A DNA stretch of 64,000 bases from Burkholderia ubonensis subsp. mesacidophila (GTDB lineage Bacteria; Pseudomonadota; Gammaproteobacteria; Burkholderiales; Burkholderiaceae): the NCBI RefSeq assembly GCF_002097715.1, contig NZ_CP020738.1:2294001-2358000 (forward strand). Direction: 5' to 3'. Shown here in pieces: positions 32,844 to 41,257 of this stretch. The notes under the pieces were generated by a model, which did no database searches, had not been told where the DNA came from, and saw only the letters and a program-made list of their open reading frames with translations. Made by a program: the position numbers and the translations under genes. Position 1 is the first letter of the stretch. Each line of letters begins with the position of its first letter.

Positions 32844-34769
32844 ATGGGACATTCCGCATCCGCCGCGTCCGACGCCGACCGGCTCGGCATGCCCGGTCCA
32901 CACAAGCCGGCCCTCCCGGCGCTCGCGCTTGCCGCGCTCGGCGTCGTCTACGGCGACATCGGCACGAGCCCGCTCTACACGCTGTCGACCGTGTTCGATC
33001 CGGTCAACGGGCTGGCGCTCAACGCATTCAATCTCGTCGGGATCGTGTCGCTGATCTTCTGGTCGCTGATGGTGGTCGTCTCGCTCAAGTACGTGGTGCT
33101 GATCCTGCGCGCGAACAACCATGGCGAAGGCGGCATCATGGCGCTGCTCGCACTCGCGGCGTCGTCGGTCGTGACGCGTCCGCGGCTGCGCCGCGCGCTG
33201 CTCGTCGTCGGCGTGATGGGCGCGTCGCTCTTCTTCGGCGACAGCGTGATCACGCCGGCCATCTCGGTGCTGAGCGCCGTCGAAGGCCTCGAGGTCGTGG
33301 CGCCGGTGCTGAAAACCTATGTGATTCCGGTCACATTGGCGGCGCTCATCGCACTCTTCATCATGCAGAAGCATGGCACGAGCGGGATCGGCGCCGTGTT
33401 CGGACCGGTGATGGTGGCATGGTTCGTCGTGATCGGCATCGCGGGCCTCGTCAATATCGCCGACGCGCCGGCCATCCTGGCCGCGCTCGATCCGCTGCGT
33501 GGTCTCGCCTTCTGCCTGCATCACCGCTGGCTCGCGTTCGTCGCGCTCGGCGCCGTCGTGCTGTCGCTGACGGGGGCCGAAGCGCTGTATGCGGACATGG
33601 GGCATTTCGGCAAACGGCCGATTCGCGTCACATGGTTCGGCGTCGTGTTCCCCTCACTCGCGCTCAATTACCTCGGCCAGGGCGCGCTCCTGCTCGCCCA
33701 TCCCGGCGCGCTGCAGAACCCGTTCTATCGACTCTTTCCGCAATGGGCGATTCTCCCGATGATCGTGCTTGCGACAATCTCGACGGTCGTCGCATCGCAG
33801 GCCGTGATCTCCGGCACCTATTCGATGACGAAGCAGGCGATGCAGCTCGGCTTCCTGCCGCGGATGAACATCGTCTACACGTCGGGGCAGGAAATGGGCC
33901 AGATCTACGTGCCCGGCATCAACTGGACACTGCTCGCCGCGGTGGTTGCGGCGGTGCTCGGCTTCGGCTCGTCCACCGCGCTCGGCTCCGCCTACGGCAT
34001 CGCGGTCACCGGCACGATGCTGATCACGACTTTCCTCACGTTCTTCGTCGTCCGCTACGCATGGCATTACAACTGGCTGCTCTGCGTGCTCGCGACCGCG
34101 TTCTTCTTCGCGATCGACGCGATGTTCTTCTCCGCGAACCTGCTGAAGATCGTCGAGGGCGGCTGGTTCCCGCTCGCGATCGGCACGGTGGTGTTCACGA
34201 TCATGGCGACCTGGGGCCGCGGCTGGGAAATGCTGATGGCCGAAGCGCGCGTGCGCGCCGGCACGACGCCGCTCAAGCCCTACCTGAACGCGCTGCTCGC
34301 GCGCTCGCCGGCCCGCGTGGGCGGCACCGCGATTTTCCTGACGCCGACCCCCGAGGCGGTACCGCATGCGCTGGTCAACAACCTGATGCATAACCGGGTG
34401 CTGCATGAGCGCGTGGTGTTCGTGACGGTGATCACCGCGGAGGTGCCATGGGTGCCCGACAGCGAGCGCGTGCGGGTGCAGTTGCTCTGCCCCGGCTGTC
34501 ATCAGGTGACGATCATGTACGGATTCAAGGACGAAGTGGATCTGCCGAAGGCGCTCAGCGAGAGCAAGGCGGCGGGGCTCACATTCGAACCGGCGGAGAC
34601 CTCATGGTTCCTGAGCCGCGCGTCGGTCGTGCCGACGCCAGGCCATGGGATGGCGCTATGGCGCGAACGCCTGTTCGCGGTGATGCTGCACAACGTCGGC
34701 AATATCGCCGCATTCTTCAAGTTGCCGGCCAACCGCGTGATCGAAGTCGGCGCGCGGGTCGAGATCTAG
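32844..34769 (+). CDS. kup: Low-affinity potassium transporter Kup
   Basis: The 641-residue protein carries the Kup signature ALGVVYGDIGTSPLYTL in the first membrane helix, NNHGEGGIMALLAL after helix two, and about twelve membrane helices up to residue 440, then a hydrophilic C-terminal domain (RVGGTAIFLTPTPEAVPHALVNNLMHNRVLHERVVFVTV). It imports potassium with protons. CGGAGGGACAG before the ATG at 32844 gives the start; an upstream ATG at 32787 lacks one. It has no operon partner. Length and motifs are normal for the family. Confidence 0.95.
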   Translation: MGHSASAASDADRLGMPGPHKPALPALALAALGVVYGDIGTSPLYTLSTVFDPVNGLALNAFNLVGIVSLIFWSLMVVVSLKYVVLILRANNHGEGGIMALLALAASSVVTRPRLRRALLVVGVMGASLFFGDSVITPAISVLSAVEGLEVVAPVLKTYVIPVTLAALIALFIMQKHGTSGIGAVFGPVMVAWFVVIGIAGLVNIADAPAILAALDPLRGLAFCLHHRWLAFVALGAVVLSLTGAEALYADMGHFGKRPIRVTWFGVVFPSLALNYLGQGALLLAHPGALQNPFYRLFPQWAILPMIVLATISTVVASQAVISGTYSMTKQAMQLGFLPRMNIVYTSGQEMGQIYVPGINWTLLAAVVAAVLGFGSSTALGSAYGIAVTGTMLITTFLTFFVVRYAWHYNWLLCVLATAFFFAIDAMFFSANLLKIVEGGWFPLAIGTVVFTIMATWGRGWEMLMAEARVRAGTTPLKPYLNALLARSPARVGGTAIFLTPTPEAVPHALVNNLMHNRVLHERVVFVTVITAEVPWVPDSERVRVQLLCPGCHQVTIMYGFKDEVDLPKALSESKAAGLTFEPAETSWFLSRASVVPTPGHGMALWRERLFAVMLHNVGNIAAFFKLPANRVIEVGARVEI

Positions 34770-34792
34770 CGCCGCGCGCGCAGCGGGCACGG

Positions 34793-35671
34793 CTACCCGT
34801 TCCGGGCCGCCAGCGCGCGCACGAGCGCCCAGTCGTCGTCGTCGCAGAAATCGAGCAGTACGATCCCGCACGGCCCGTGATGCGTGCGCAGCCGTTCCCC
34901 GAGCCGCGTGTGGATGCCTTTCACGATGCCGCTGCCGTGCGCGACGACCGACGGATTCGCGCCCATCCCCGTGCCGCTGCAAAAATTGATCGCCCAGCGC
35001 CCGCTGTCGGCGGACGGCATATGCGTGAGCAGCGCGTCGATCGCCTGCCATTTGTGTTCGATCGACGCCGCCACCGGCACCCGGTATTCGTCCTGGATCA
35101 CGAACGCGGCATCCGGATGGTCGATCGTGAACGTCATGTTGTCCGGCCACGCGGTCAGGTCGATCCCGAGCGGGCGGCTGCTGCGAAAGCGCCGCAACAG
35201 AACGATCGCGCCGCGCACGTCGCCGAGCGCGGGAATCGCGCCGCCCGCATGCCAGCGCAGCCCCGGATGCCGCGCGCGATGCGCGTCGAACGTCGCGTCG
35301 AAGCCGCGGCGGCACGCGTGCGCCGGCCATTCGTCCTTCACCGACATCACGATGCACTCGCCCGGATGCGCGGCGAGAAAATCCGCACAGGTCGCGAGCA
35401 CGTCGTCGAACGTCATGCCGAGCGCGATCCCGCCGTGATGAATCTCGAATTCGTCGCGCACGTGCCGGCAGCGGATGTCGAGCATCCGCACGCCGTGCAT
35501 CAGCTGCGCGTCGAGCGGCGCGCATTGCGTGCGGGCGAGCGCATCGTCGACGGTATACGCACAGGTGTCATGACTGCCCGGTACGGTCAGGGTATGCAGC
35601 GATCGCCCGTCGTCGAGCTTCGACATCCAGTCGGCGAGCGGCAGGCGTGGGTCGTGGTGCGAATGGATCAT
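34793..35671 (-). CDS. Phosphatidylinositol-specific phospholipase C-like protein
   Basis: The 292-residue product has the PI-PLC X domain: LTVPGSHDTCAYT with the first catalytic His, MLDIRCRHVRDEFEIHHGG with the second, and IVMSVKDEW. The family cleaves phosphatidylinositol or glycosyl-PI to a cyclic inositol phosphate. No secretion signal is visible with the start at 35671, which is unusual because bacterial PI-PLCs are often exported. The ATG is only seven bases from the divergent LacI start, so one of the two starts may be wrong; ATG at 35626 is an alternative. Confidence 0.83.
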   Translation of the reverse strand: MIHSHHDPRLPLADWMSKLDDGRSLHTLTVPGSHDTCAYTVDDALARTQCAPLDAQLMHGVRMLDIRCRHVRDEFEIHHGGIALGMTFDDVLATCADFLAAHPGECIVMSVKDEWPAHACRRGFDATFDAHRARHPGLRWHAGGAIPALGDVRGAIVLLRRFRSSRPLGIDLTAWPDNMTFTIDHPDAAFVIQDEYRVPVAASIEHKWQAIDALLTHMPSADSGRWAINFCSGTGMGANPSVVAHGSGIVKGIHTRLGERLRTHHGPCGIVLLDFCDDDDWALVRALAARNG

Positions 35672-35678
35672 TGAGTCG

Positions 35679-36701
35679 ATGGCAGACAGACAGAAAAAAC
35701 AGTGGGTCACCGCGTCCGACGTCGCGGCGCGGGCCGGCGTATCGCGCTCGGCGGTGTCGCGCGCGTTCTCGCCTTCCGCGAGCATCGCGCCCGAAACGCG
35801 CGAGCGCGTGATGAGCGCGGCGCGCGCGCTCGGCTACCAGGTCAACCTGATCGCGCGCGACATGATCACGCAGCGCAGCAGCATGATCGGCGTCGTCACC
35901 GCGGGCTTCGAGAATCCGTTTCGCGCGCGGCTGCTGTCGGACCTGATGGCCGCGCTCGGGCATCGCGGGCTCACGCCGCTCGTGACGAACGCGGAGGACC
36001 CGCGCCAGATCCGCCAGTCGCTCGAACGGCTGCTCAGCTACCGGATCGCCGGGCTCGTGATGACGTCCGCGTCGCCGCCGCTGTCGGTCGCGCGCCAGTA
36101 CCTCGCGCACCGGATTCCCGTCGTGATGATCAACCGCGCGGCAAGCCTGCCGGGCGCGGACGTCGTCGTCAGCGACAACGCGGAAGGCGCCGGCCGCGCC
36201 GCGCGCCTGCTCGCGCAGGCGGGCGCACGCCGGCTCGCGTTCGTCGGGCCGCGCGACACGAGCTACAGCGCGCAATCGCGCGCCGACGCCTTCGCGGACG
36301 CACTCCGTCGCGGCGAACCCGGCGGCCCCGCGCTGGCGCACATTCACGGCACATCGTCCGACACCTATGCGTGCGGTGTCGAAGCCGCGCAACACCTGCT
36401 CGCCGGCGACAGCCGCCCGGACGGCGTGTTCTGCTCGTCCGACCTGCTCGCGCTCGGCGTGATCGACACCGCGCGGCAACGCTTCGGCCTGCGCGTGCCG
36501 GACGACTTGCGCGTGATCGGCTTCGACGACATCCCCGCCGCCGCCTTCGACGGCTATGCGCTGACGACGCTCCGGCAGGACACGCAGGGCCTCGCGAACG
36601 CCGCGGTCGACATGCTCGCCGAGCGGATGCAGGCGCCTGCCGGCGCGTCGCGCACGCAAGTCGTGCCGGTCGCGACCGTGATCCGTCACAGCTGCGGCTG
36701 A
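35679..36701 (+). CDS. LacI-family transcriptional regulator
   Basis: The 340-residue product has a LacI HTH (VTASDVAARAGVSRSAVSRAFSPSASIAPETRERV, residues 10-44), the hinge helix, and a periplasmic-binding-protein-like effector domain (about residues 65-335) with IGVVTAGFENPFRARLLSDL and VIGFDDIPAAAFDGYALTTL. It is divergent from the PI-PLC gene and converges on the ABC importer. A 20-bp perfect palindrome of LacI type lies ahead of that importer operon, so this protein is the likely repressor of the importer. Inducer unknown. Confidence 0.92.
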   Translation: MADRQKKQWVTASDVAARAGVSRSAVSRAFSPSASIAPETRERVMSAARALGYQVNLIARDMITQRSSMIGVVTAGFENPFRARLLSDLMAALGHRGLTPLVTNAEDPRQIRQSLERLLSYRIAGLVMTSASPPLSVARQYLAHRIPVVMINRAASLPGADVVVSDNAEGAGRAARLLAQAGARRLAFVGPRDTSYSAQSRADAFADALRRGEPGGPALAHIHGTSSDTYACGVEAAQHLLAGDSRPDGVFCSSDLLALGVIDTARQRFGLRVPDDLRVIGFDDIPAAAFDGYALTTLRQDTQGLANAAVDMLAERMQAPAGASRTQVVPVATVIRHSCG

Positions 36702-36744
36702 GGTCCGGCGCAACGCTGCAACAGGTTCGAACCGGCCCTGCCCG

Positions 36745-37638
36745 TCACTTCAACCCGCCCGCGAAGCCGCGCAGCAGATAGCGCTGCACATACCCCGCGA
36801 CCGCGAGCGTCGGCAGCGACGCGATCAGCCCCGCGCTCATCAGGTCGCCCCAGTCGATCCCGTTCTCGGTCACGTAGCCCGCGATCGCGAGCGGCAGCGT
36901 GAAGCGGCTCGGCGTCGACACGAACAGCAGCGCGAGCAGGAATTCGTTCCAGGCGGCGATGAACACGAAGATCGCGGTCGCGATCATCCCCGGCGCGCAC
37001 AGCGGCAGTACGATCTGCACGAGCCGCCGGGCCAGCCCCGCGCCGTCGATGCACGCGGCTTCCTCGTATTCGATGGGGACGTCGCGCACGAACGCGAGCA
37101 GCATCCAGATCGCCATCGGCAACGCATAGATCTGGTACGCGAGCATCAGCCCGAGCGTCGAATCGAGCAGATGGAGCCGCTTCGCGAGCGCGAACAGCGG
37201 CACCGCGATCGTGATCGGCGGCATCAGCTTCAGCGCCAGCACGAGCACGAGGAACAGCAGGTCGAGCCGCGCGGGAAAGCGCAGGCGCACGAGCGCATAG
37301 GCGGCCGGAAACGCGAGCGCCAGCGCGAGCAGCGTCGTGCCGAAGCCGACCAGCAGCGAGTTCAGCAGCGGGCCGCCGAGGCCGTTCGTCCACACCGACG
37401 CGAAATGCTCGAACGTCGGCGCGGCCGGCCAGATCCGCAGCGGGTGGTCGAGCCGTTCGAGCGCCGGCATGAACGCCGCGCCCGCCATCCACAGGCACGG
37501 CAGCAGCAGCACCGCGAGCGCGACGGCGCGCAGCGCCCACGGCACCGACCGTGCGAAACCTGCGCGACCGCGCGCGGGCCGACGCTGCGTGCGTCCGGCG
37601 CGCGCCGTCACGCGCGCCGCTTGCGAACCGTTTGCCAT
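36745..37638 (-). CDS. Carbohydrate ABC transporter permease (MalG type)
   Basis: The 297-residue product has six membrane helices and the EAA loop EYEEAACIDGAGLARRLVQIVLPLCAPG that contacts the ATPase. FVFIAAWNEFLLALLF is typical of MalG-like (CUT1) permeases. The start at 37638 overlaps the upstream permease by 31 bases and is the most sensible ATG; a longer frame would run far into that gene. It is the last gene of the operon. No ATPase gene follows, so the importer must use a shared ATPase encoded elsewhere. Confidence 0.9.
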   Translation of the reverse strand: MANGSQAARVTARAGRTQRRPARGRAGFARSVPWALRAVALAVLLLPCLWMAGAAFMPALERLDHPLRIWPAAPTFEHFASVWTNGLGGPLLNSLLVGFGTTLLALALAFPAAYALVRLRFPARLDLLFLVLVLALKLMPPITIAVPLFALAKRLHLLDSTLGLMLAYQIYALPMAIWMLLAFVRDVPIEYEEAACIDGAGLARRLVQIVLPLCAPGMIATAIFVFIAAWNEFLLALLFVSTPSRFTLPLAIAGYVTENGIDWGDLMSAGLIASLPTLAVAGYVQRYLLRGFAGGLK

Positions 37639-38477
37639 ACGTACCCCGAGACCAGCAGCGCGGACGCCGCGAGCATCAGCACCGACGCGGCGCTCGCCGG
37701 CCCGACGTTGAAGAAGCGGAAGCCCGTGTCGTAGATGTAGGTCGACAGCGTCTGCGTCGCGTTGCCGGGGCCGCCGCCCGTCAGCGCATAGACCTTGTCG
37801 AACAGCTTGAACGTGTCGATCGAGCGCAGCAGCAGCGCGAGCCCGATCTGCGGCGCGGCGAGCGGCAGCGTGATGTCGCGCAGGCATTGCCATTCGCTCG
37901 CGCCGTCGGTCCGCGCGGCTTCGTACAGCTCCTGCGGAATCGACTGCAGCCCGGCGAGCACGATCAGGAACGCCATCGGCGTCCACTGCCACACGTCGAC
38001 GAGCATCAGCGACCACAACGCCAGATGCGGATCCGACAGCCAGCGCACCCCTTCCACGCCGAGCGCCGCGAGCAGCGCGTTCAGGAAGCCGTCGAAGTTC
38101 AGCCAGTTGCGCCAGATCGCCGAGCACACGAGCGTCGACAGCATCATCGGCAGGATCGCGAGCGGCAGCGCGATGCGGCGGCCCGGAAACGCGCGCACGA
38201 ACAGCAGCGCAAGGCCGAAGCCGAGCGCGACCTCGGCGAGCGACGCCGCGATCGTGAAGCGCAGCGTGTTGCCGAAGCCGGCCGTGAACGCGTCGTCGGC
38301 GAGCACCGCGCGGTAGTTCGCGAGGCCCGCGAACGCACGGCGGCCCGCCGTGTAGTCGACGTGGCAGAACGAATCGATCAGCACCTGCACGACCGGGTAC
38401 AGCGCGAGGCCGGCCAGCACCAGCAGCGCGGGCCCGAGCAGCGCGACGAACGGCAGGCTGCGCGAGAACGCCTTCAT
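37608..38477 (-). CDS. Carbohydrate ABC transporter permease (MalF type)
   Basis: The 289-residue product has six membrane helices, a periplasmic loop near the N-terminus, and the EAA loop ELYEAARTDGASEWQCLRDITLPLAAPQ. VYALTGGGPGNATQTLSTYIYDTGFRFFN is the usual CUT1 permease segment. It sits 34 bases after the substrate-binding protein gene and overlaps the MalG-type gene. The solute is not determinable; a sugar or polyol is likely. Confidence 0.92.
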   Translation of the reverse strand: MKAFSRSLPFVALLGPALLVLAGLALYPVVQVLIDSFCHVDYTAGRRAFAGLANYRAVLADDAFTAGFGNTLRFTIAASLAEVALGFGLALLFVRAFPGRRIALPLAILPMMLSTLVCSAIWRNWLNFDGFLNALLAALGVEGVRWLSDPHLALWSLMLVDVWQWTPMAFLIVLAGLQSIPQELYEAARTDGASEWQCLRDITLPLAAPQIGLALLLRSIDTFKLFDKVYALTGGGPGNATQTLSTYIYDTGFRFFNVGPASAASVLMLAASALLVSGYVWQTVRKRRA

Positions 38478-38511
38478 GCTCGGCGCTCCCGCTGCGAACG
38501 GGCGCGCGTGG

Positions 38512-39750
38512 TCACTTGCCCGCCGCCGCGATCGCCTGCGCGATCTTCTGCTGCGCCTGGCGCAGCGCCGCGTCGGGCGCGGCCTGCCCCGTCAGCGCGA
38601 GCTGCAGCTGGTCGCCGAGAATGCTCTCGATCTGCTGCCAGTCCTTCACGCGCGGCCGCGCACGACCCGCTTCGAGCGCCTTCAGCTGATCCGGATACCA
38701 GCGGTACTGGCGAACCAGCGCCGGGTCGGCGAACACGCTGCGGCGAGTCGGCGGGATGCCGAGCGCGGCGAGGCGCGCCTGCGTGTCGCGTGCGGTCAGG
38801 TATGCGAGAAAATCCTGCGCGAGCTTCGCGTGCGGCGCGTCCTTCGGAATCGCCATCTGCCAGATGCCGAGCATCGGCGCGGGGCCGGCCGTCTGCCCCG
38901 GCGGCGCCTGCAGCGCGATCTGGCCGGCGACGCGCGACTGCTTCGGATCGTCGAGCGCCGGAATCCACGCCGGCCACACCTCGATCGCCTGCGCGGCGGC
39001 GCCGCGCTGCAGCGCATCGCGCACTTCCGCCGCGCCATACACGTCGACGTCCTTCGGCGCGGACGCCTTCAGCGCCAGAAAGGTCTTGAGCGCCGCCTGC
39101 GCCTCGCGCGAATCGATCGTCACGTTGCCCGCACGGTCGAGCACGTCGCCGCCGTACGCCCACAGGATCGGCAGGAAGCCCGTCACGACCGGATTGCCCT
39201 TGGTGCCGCGGAACACGACGCCGGACACGCTCTTGTCCGCGCCGCCGACCGTCTGCGCGATCTTCAGCACGTCGTCCCAGTTGCGCGGCGGCTGCAGCTT
39301 GTACTTCGCGAGCAGATCCTTTCGGTACGCGAACATCTCGACGTTGCCGACCACCGGCAGCGCGAACAGCGCGCCCGCCGCGTTGCGGCCGAGCGCGACC
39401 GTCGACGGCACCAGGTCCGCGTCGGCGAGCGTCGCCGGCAGCGGCTTCAGCCAGCCGTTGCCGATGAATTCCGGCGACCACGTGTCGTCCATCATCACGA
39501 GGTCGTACGCGCCGGTGCCCTCGCGCATCGACAGCTTGAGCTTCTGGTAGAGGTTCGCGTTCGGCAGCTTCAGCAGCTCGATCTCGATGCCGGGATGCAG
39601 CTTCGTGAAGCCGGCGACGGCGTCGGCCAGCCCCTTGCCGTAGATGTCGTCGCGGCCGGCGATGACGAGGTCCGCGGCGACGGCATGCGACGCGAAGACG
39701 GAAAGCGCAACGGCGGCGGACAGCGCGCGCAGGCGGCTCAGCAGGGTCAT
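38512..39750 (-). CDS. ABC transporter extracellular solute-binding protein (family 1)
   Basis: The 412-residue protein has a signal peptide (about residues 1-25, ending AVAAD) and the family 1 binding-protein fold: FTKLHPGIEIELLKLPNANLYQKL, YDLVMMDDTWSPEFI, LFALPVVGNVEMFAYRKDLLAKY and WDDVLKIAQTV. It captures a carbohydrate-like solute in the periplasm. GAGAGAGACC precedes the ATG at 39750. It is the first gene of the importer operon, with a 20-bp palindrome 41-61 bases ahead. Confidence 0.92.
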   Translation of the reverse strand: MTLLSRLRALSAAVALSVFASHAVAADLVIAGRDDIYGKGLADAVAGFTKLHPGIEIELLKLPNANLYQKLKLSMREGTGAYDLVMMDDTWSPEFIGNGWLKPLPATLADADLVPSTVALGRNAAGALFALPVVGNVEMFAYRKDLLAKYKLQPPRNWDDVLKIAQTVGGADKSVSGVVFRGTKGNPVVTGFLPILWAYGGDVLDRAGNVTIDSREAQAALKTFLALKASAPKDVDVYGAAEVRDALQRGAAAQAIEVWPAWIPALDDPKQSRVAGQIALQAPPGQTAGPAPMLGIWQMAIPKDAPHAKLAQDFLAYLTARDTQARLAALGIPPTRRSVFADPALVRQYRWYPDQLKALEAGRARPRVKDWQQIESILGDQLQLALTGQAAPDAALRQAQQKIAQAIAAAGK

Positions 39751-39791
39751 GGGGTCTCTCTCACGATCAGCGTGGTGGCGAAACGGCAATC

Positions 39792-39811
39792 CGTTGCACA
39801 CGTGTGCAACG
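39792..39811. promoter_or_regulatory. 20-bp perfect palindrome, LacI-type operator
   Basis: CGTTGCACACGTGTGCAACG at 39792-39811 is perfectly symmetric with a central CG, the form typical of LacI-family operators. It lies 42 bases ahead of the solute-binding protein ATG (minus strand). The LacI gene at 35679 at the other end of the cluster is the likely binder. Confidence 0.75.
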
Positions 39812-39906
39812 CGGGCGGCGAATCGAGCCGCCCGATGCGAACGCCATTGTTCACGCCGATCGTTAAGGATTTGTGGCAGGCGGCCGCGTGCCGCCGCCGC
39901 ACCCGG

Positions 39907-41121
39907 TCAGAAGTTCACGCGGATCCCGCCCATCACCGCGAGCTGCCGGTTCGAATTGCTGTTGCCGAGCACCGGAATCTGCGCGTAGTTCACCGCATGG
40001 CCGTTCGCGTCGGTGCCGAGCCCCGTGCCGCTCGCGAGCTGCCCGATCGCGACCGCGTACAGCGCGGTGCGCTTCGACAGCTGGTAGTTCGTGCCGAGGT
40101 TCAGCTGATGGAAACGCGTCGTGCCGCGCCCGTCGGTATGCGCCGCGTTGAAGATGTAGGCGACGGCGCCCTGCCACACCGGCGAGAACATGTACGACAC
40201 GTTCAGCTCGCCGACGTCGAACGTGAACGCCTGCGCGCGCGGCTGCGCGGGCGTCGAGAAATAGCGGCTGTCGCCGAGGCGCGTATGCGTATACGTCAGC
40301 GCGACCGTCGCGTCGCCGAGCGCCACCGCCCCGCCCGCGCCGAACGCGCGCATCGACACGGCGTCCTGCAGCAGGCAGTACATCGCGCCCGGGTTGCTGC
40401 ACGCGAAGTCGCCGATATAGCCGTTCGCGCCGCCGAGCGCCGCATCGAGCGGCTGGCGCAGGTTCAGGTAGCCGAGCGCGAGCGACACGGGCGCGCGGTT
40501 GTACGACACGGCCAGCGCATAGCCGCGCTTCGCGGAGAAGTCGCCCGCCTGCCCGCCGAAGCTGAACGTGCCGCCGAACGTGAAGCCGTTGAAATCGGCG
40601 CTCGTGAACTTGACCGCGTTGTTGAAGTTGAACGCGGCGTTCAGGTTGTCGACGTCGCCGAGATGCGAGCCGTACGGCGTCGCCCAGTTGTTGCTCGACA
40701 CGTACGCGCCGAGCATGTCCGTATACGAGTCGTATTGCCGGCCGAGACCGAGCGTGCCGAGCCCGTCCTGGCGCAGGCCGGCCCACGCCTGGCGGCTGAA
40801 CGCCGCGCCGCCCTGCAGCGCCTGCCCGCTCGCGGACAGGAACTGCTGCTCGAGCGTGAACACCGCGTTCAGCCCGCCGCCGAGCGGCTCCGCGCCCTGG
40901 AAGCCGAACCGCGACGGCACGAGGTTGCCGCCGCCCATCTGCCACGCATGACCGCCGCCGACGCTGCCGTCCGCGCGCGTGAACTGCTGGTTCGTCGAGT
41001 AGATGATGCCGGTGTCCACGGTGCCGTAGAGCGTCACGCTGCCCGAGGTCTGTGCCTGCGCGTGCATGCACGAAACTGCGGCCGCCACGGCGGCGGCGGC
41101 CAGTCTTGTTCCGATCGTCAT
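39907..41121 (-). CDS. Gram-negative porin
   Basis: The 404-residue protein has a signal peptide (ending HAQAQT near residue 24), SGSVTLYGTVDTGIIY as the first strand, and the C-terminal NF. It is more divergent than the porin at 2403, with two cysteines in FACSNPGAMYCLL that could pair in a surface loop. GGGGACGGGAC precedes the ATG at 41121. It carries the shared 14-base element and -10 at 41187-41230, so it belongs with the amine-catabolism module and may serve uptake of that substrate, rather than the ABC importer next door. Confidence 0.91.
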   Translation of the reverse strand: MTIGTRLAAAAVAAAVSCMHAQAQTSGSVTLYGTVDTGIIYSTNQQFTRADGSVGGGHAWQMGGGNLVPSRFGFQGAEPLGGGLNAVFTLEQQFLSASGQALQGGAAFSRQAWAGLRQDGLGTLGLGRQYDSYTDMLGAYVSSNNWATPYGSHLGDVDNLNAAFNFNNAVKFTSADFNGFTFGGTFSFGGQAGDFSAKRGYALAVSYNRAPVSLALGYLNLRQPLDAALGGANGYIGDFACSNPGAMYCLLQDAVSMRAFGAGGAVALGDATVALTYTHTRLGDSRYFSTPAQPRAQAFTFDVGELNVSYMFSPVWQGAVAYIFNAAHTDGRGTTRFHQLNLGTNYQLSKRTALYAVAIGQLASGTGLGTDANGHAVNYAQIPVLGNSNSNRQLAVMGGIRVNF

Positions 41122-41186
41122 GTCCCGTCCCCTGTCGTCCATCGCTTCGCTCTACGAATCGATGGGGTTGATGATGTGGTGACGGG

Positions 41187-41230
41187 ACTCTATCCAGCGA
41201 AAATTCCGGACCTTTATCGCAAATCGGCAA
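41187..41230 (-). promoter_or_regulatory. Shared activator element + -10 of the second porin
   Basis: GCAAATCGGCAA at 41219-41230 matches the element found at three other promoters of this module (here preceded by TC instead of GC). Its CGCAAA is exactly 25 bases from ACTCTA (41187-41192), i.e. TAGAGT as -10 on the minus strand. The start point would be about 59 bases before the porin ATG. Confidence 0.72.
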
Positions 41231-41257
41231 ACGGATGCGACAGGCGGCGGGCCCGGC

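Noticed and set aside
39879..39895. Short GC stem after the second porin (GGCGGC/GCCGCC)
   Set aside because: Only six pairs and no T run, so not called as a terminator.
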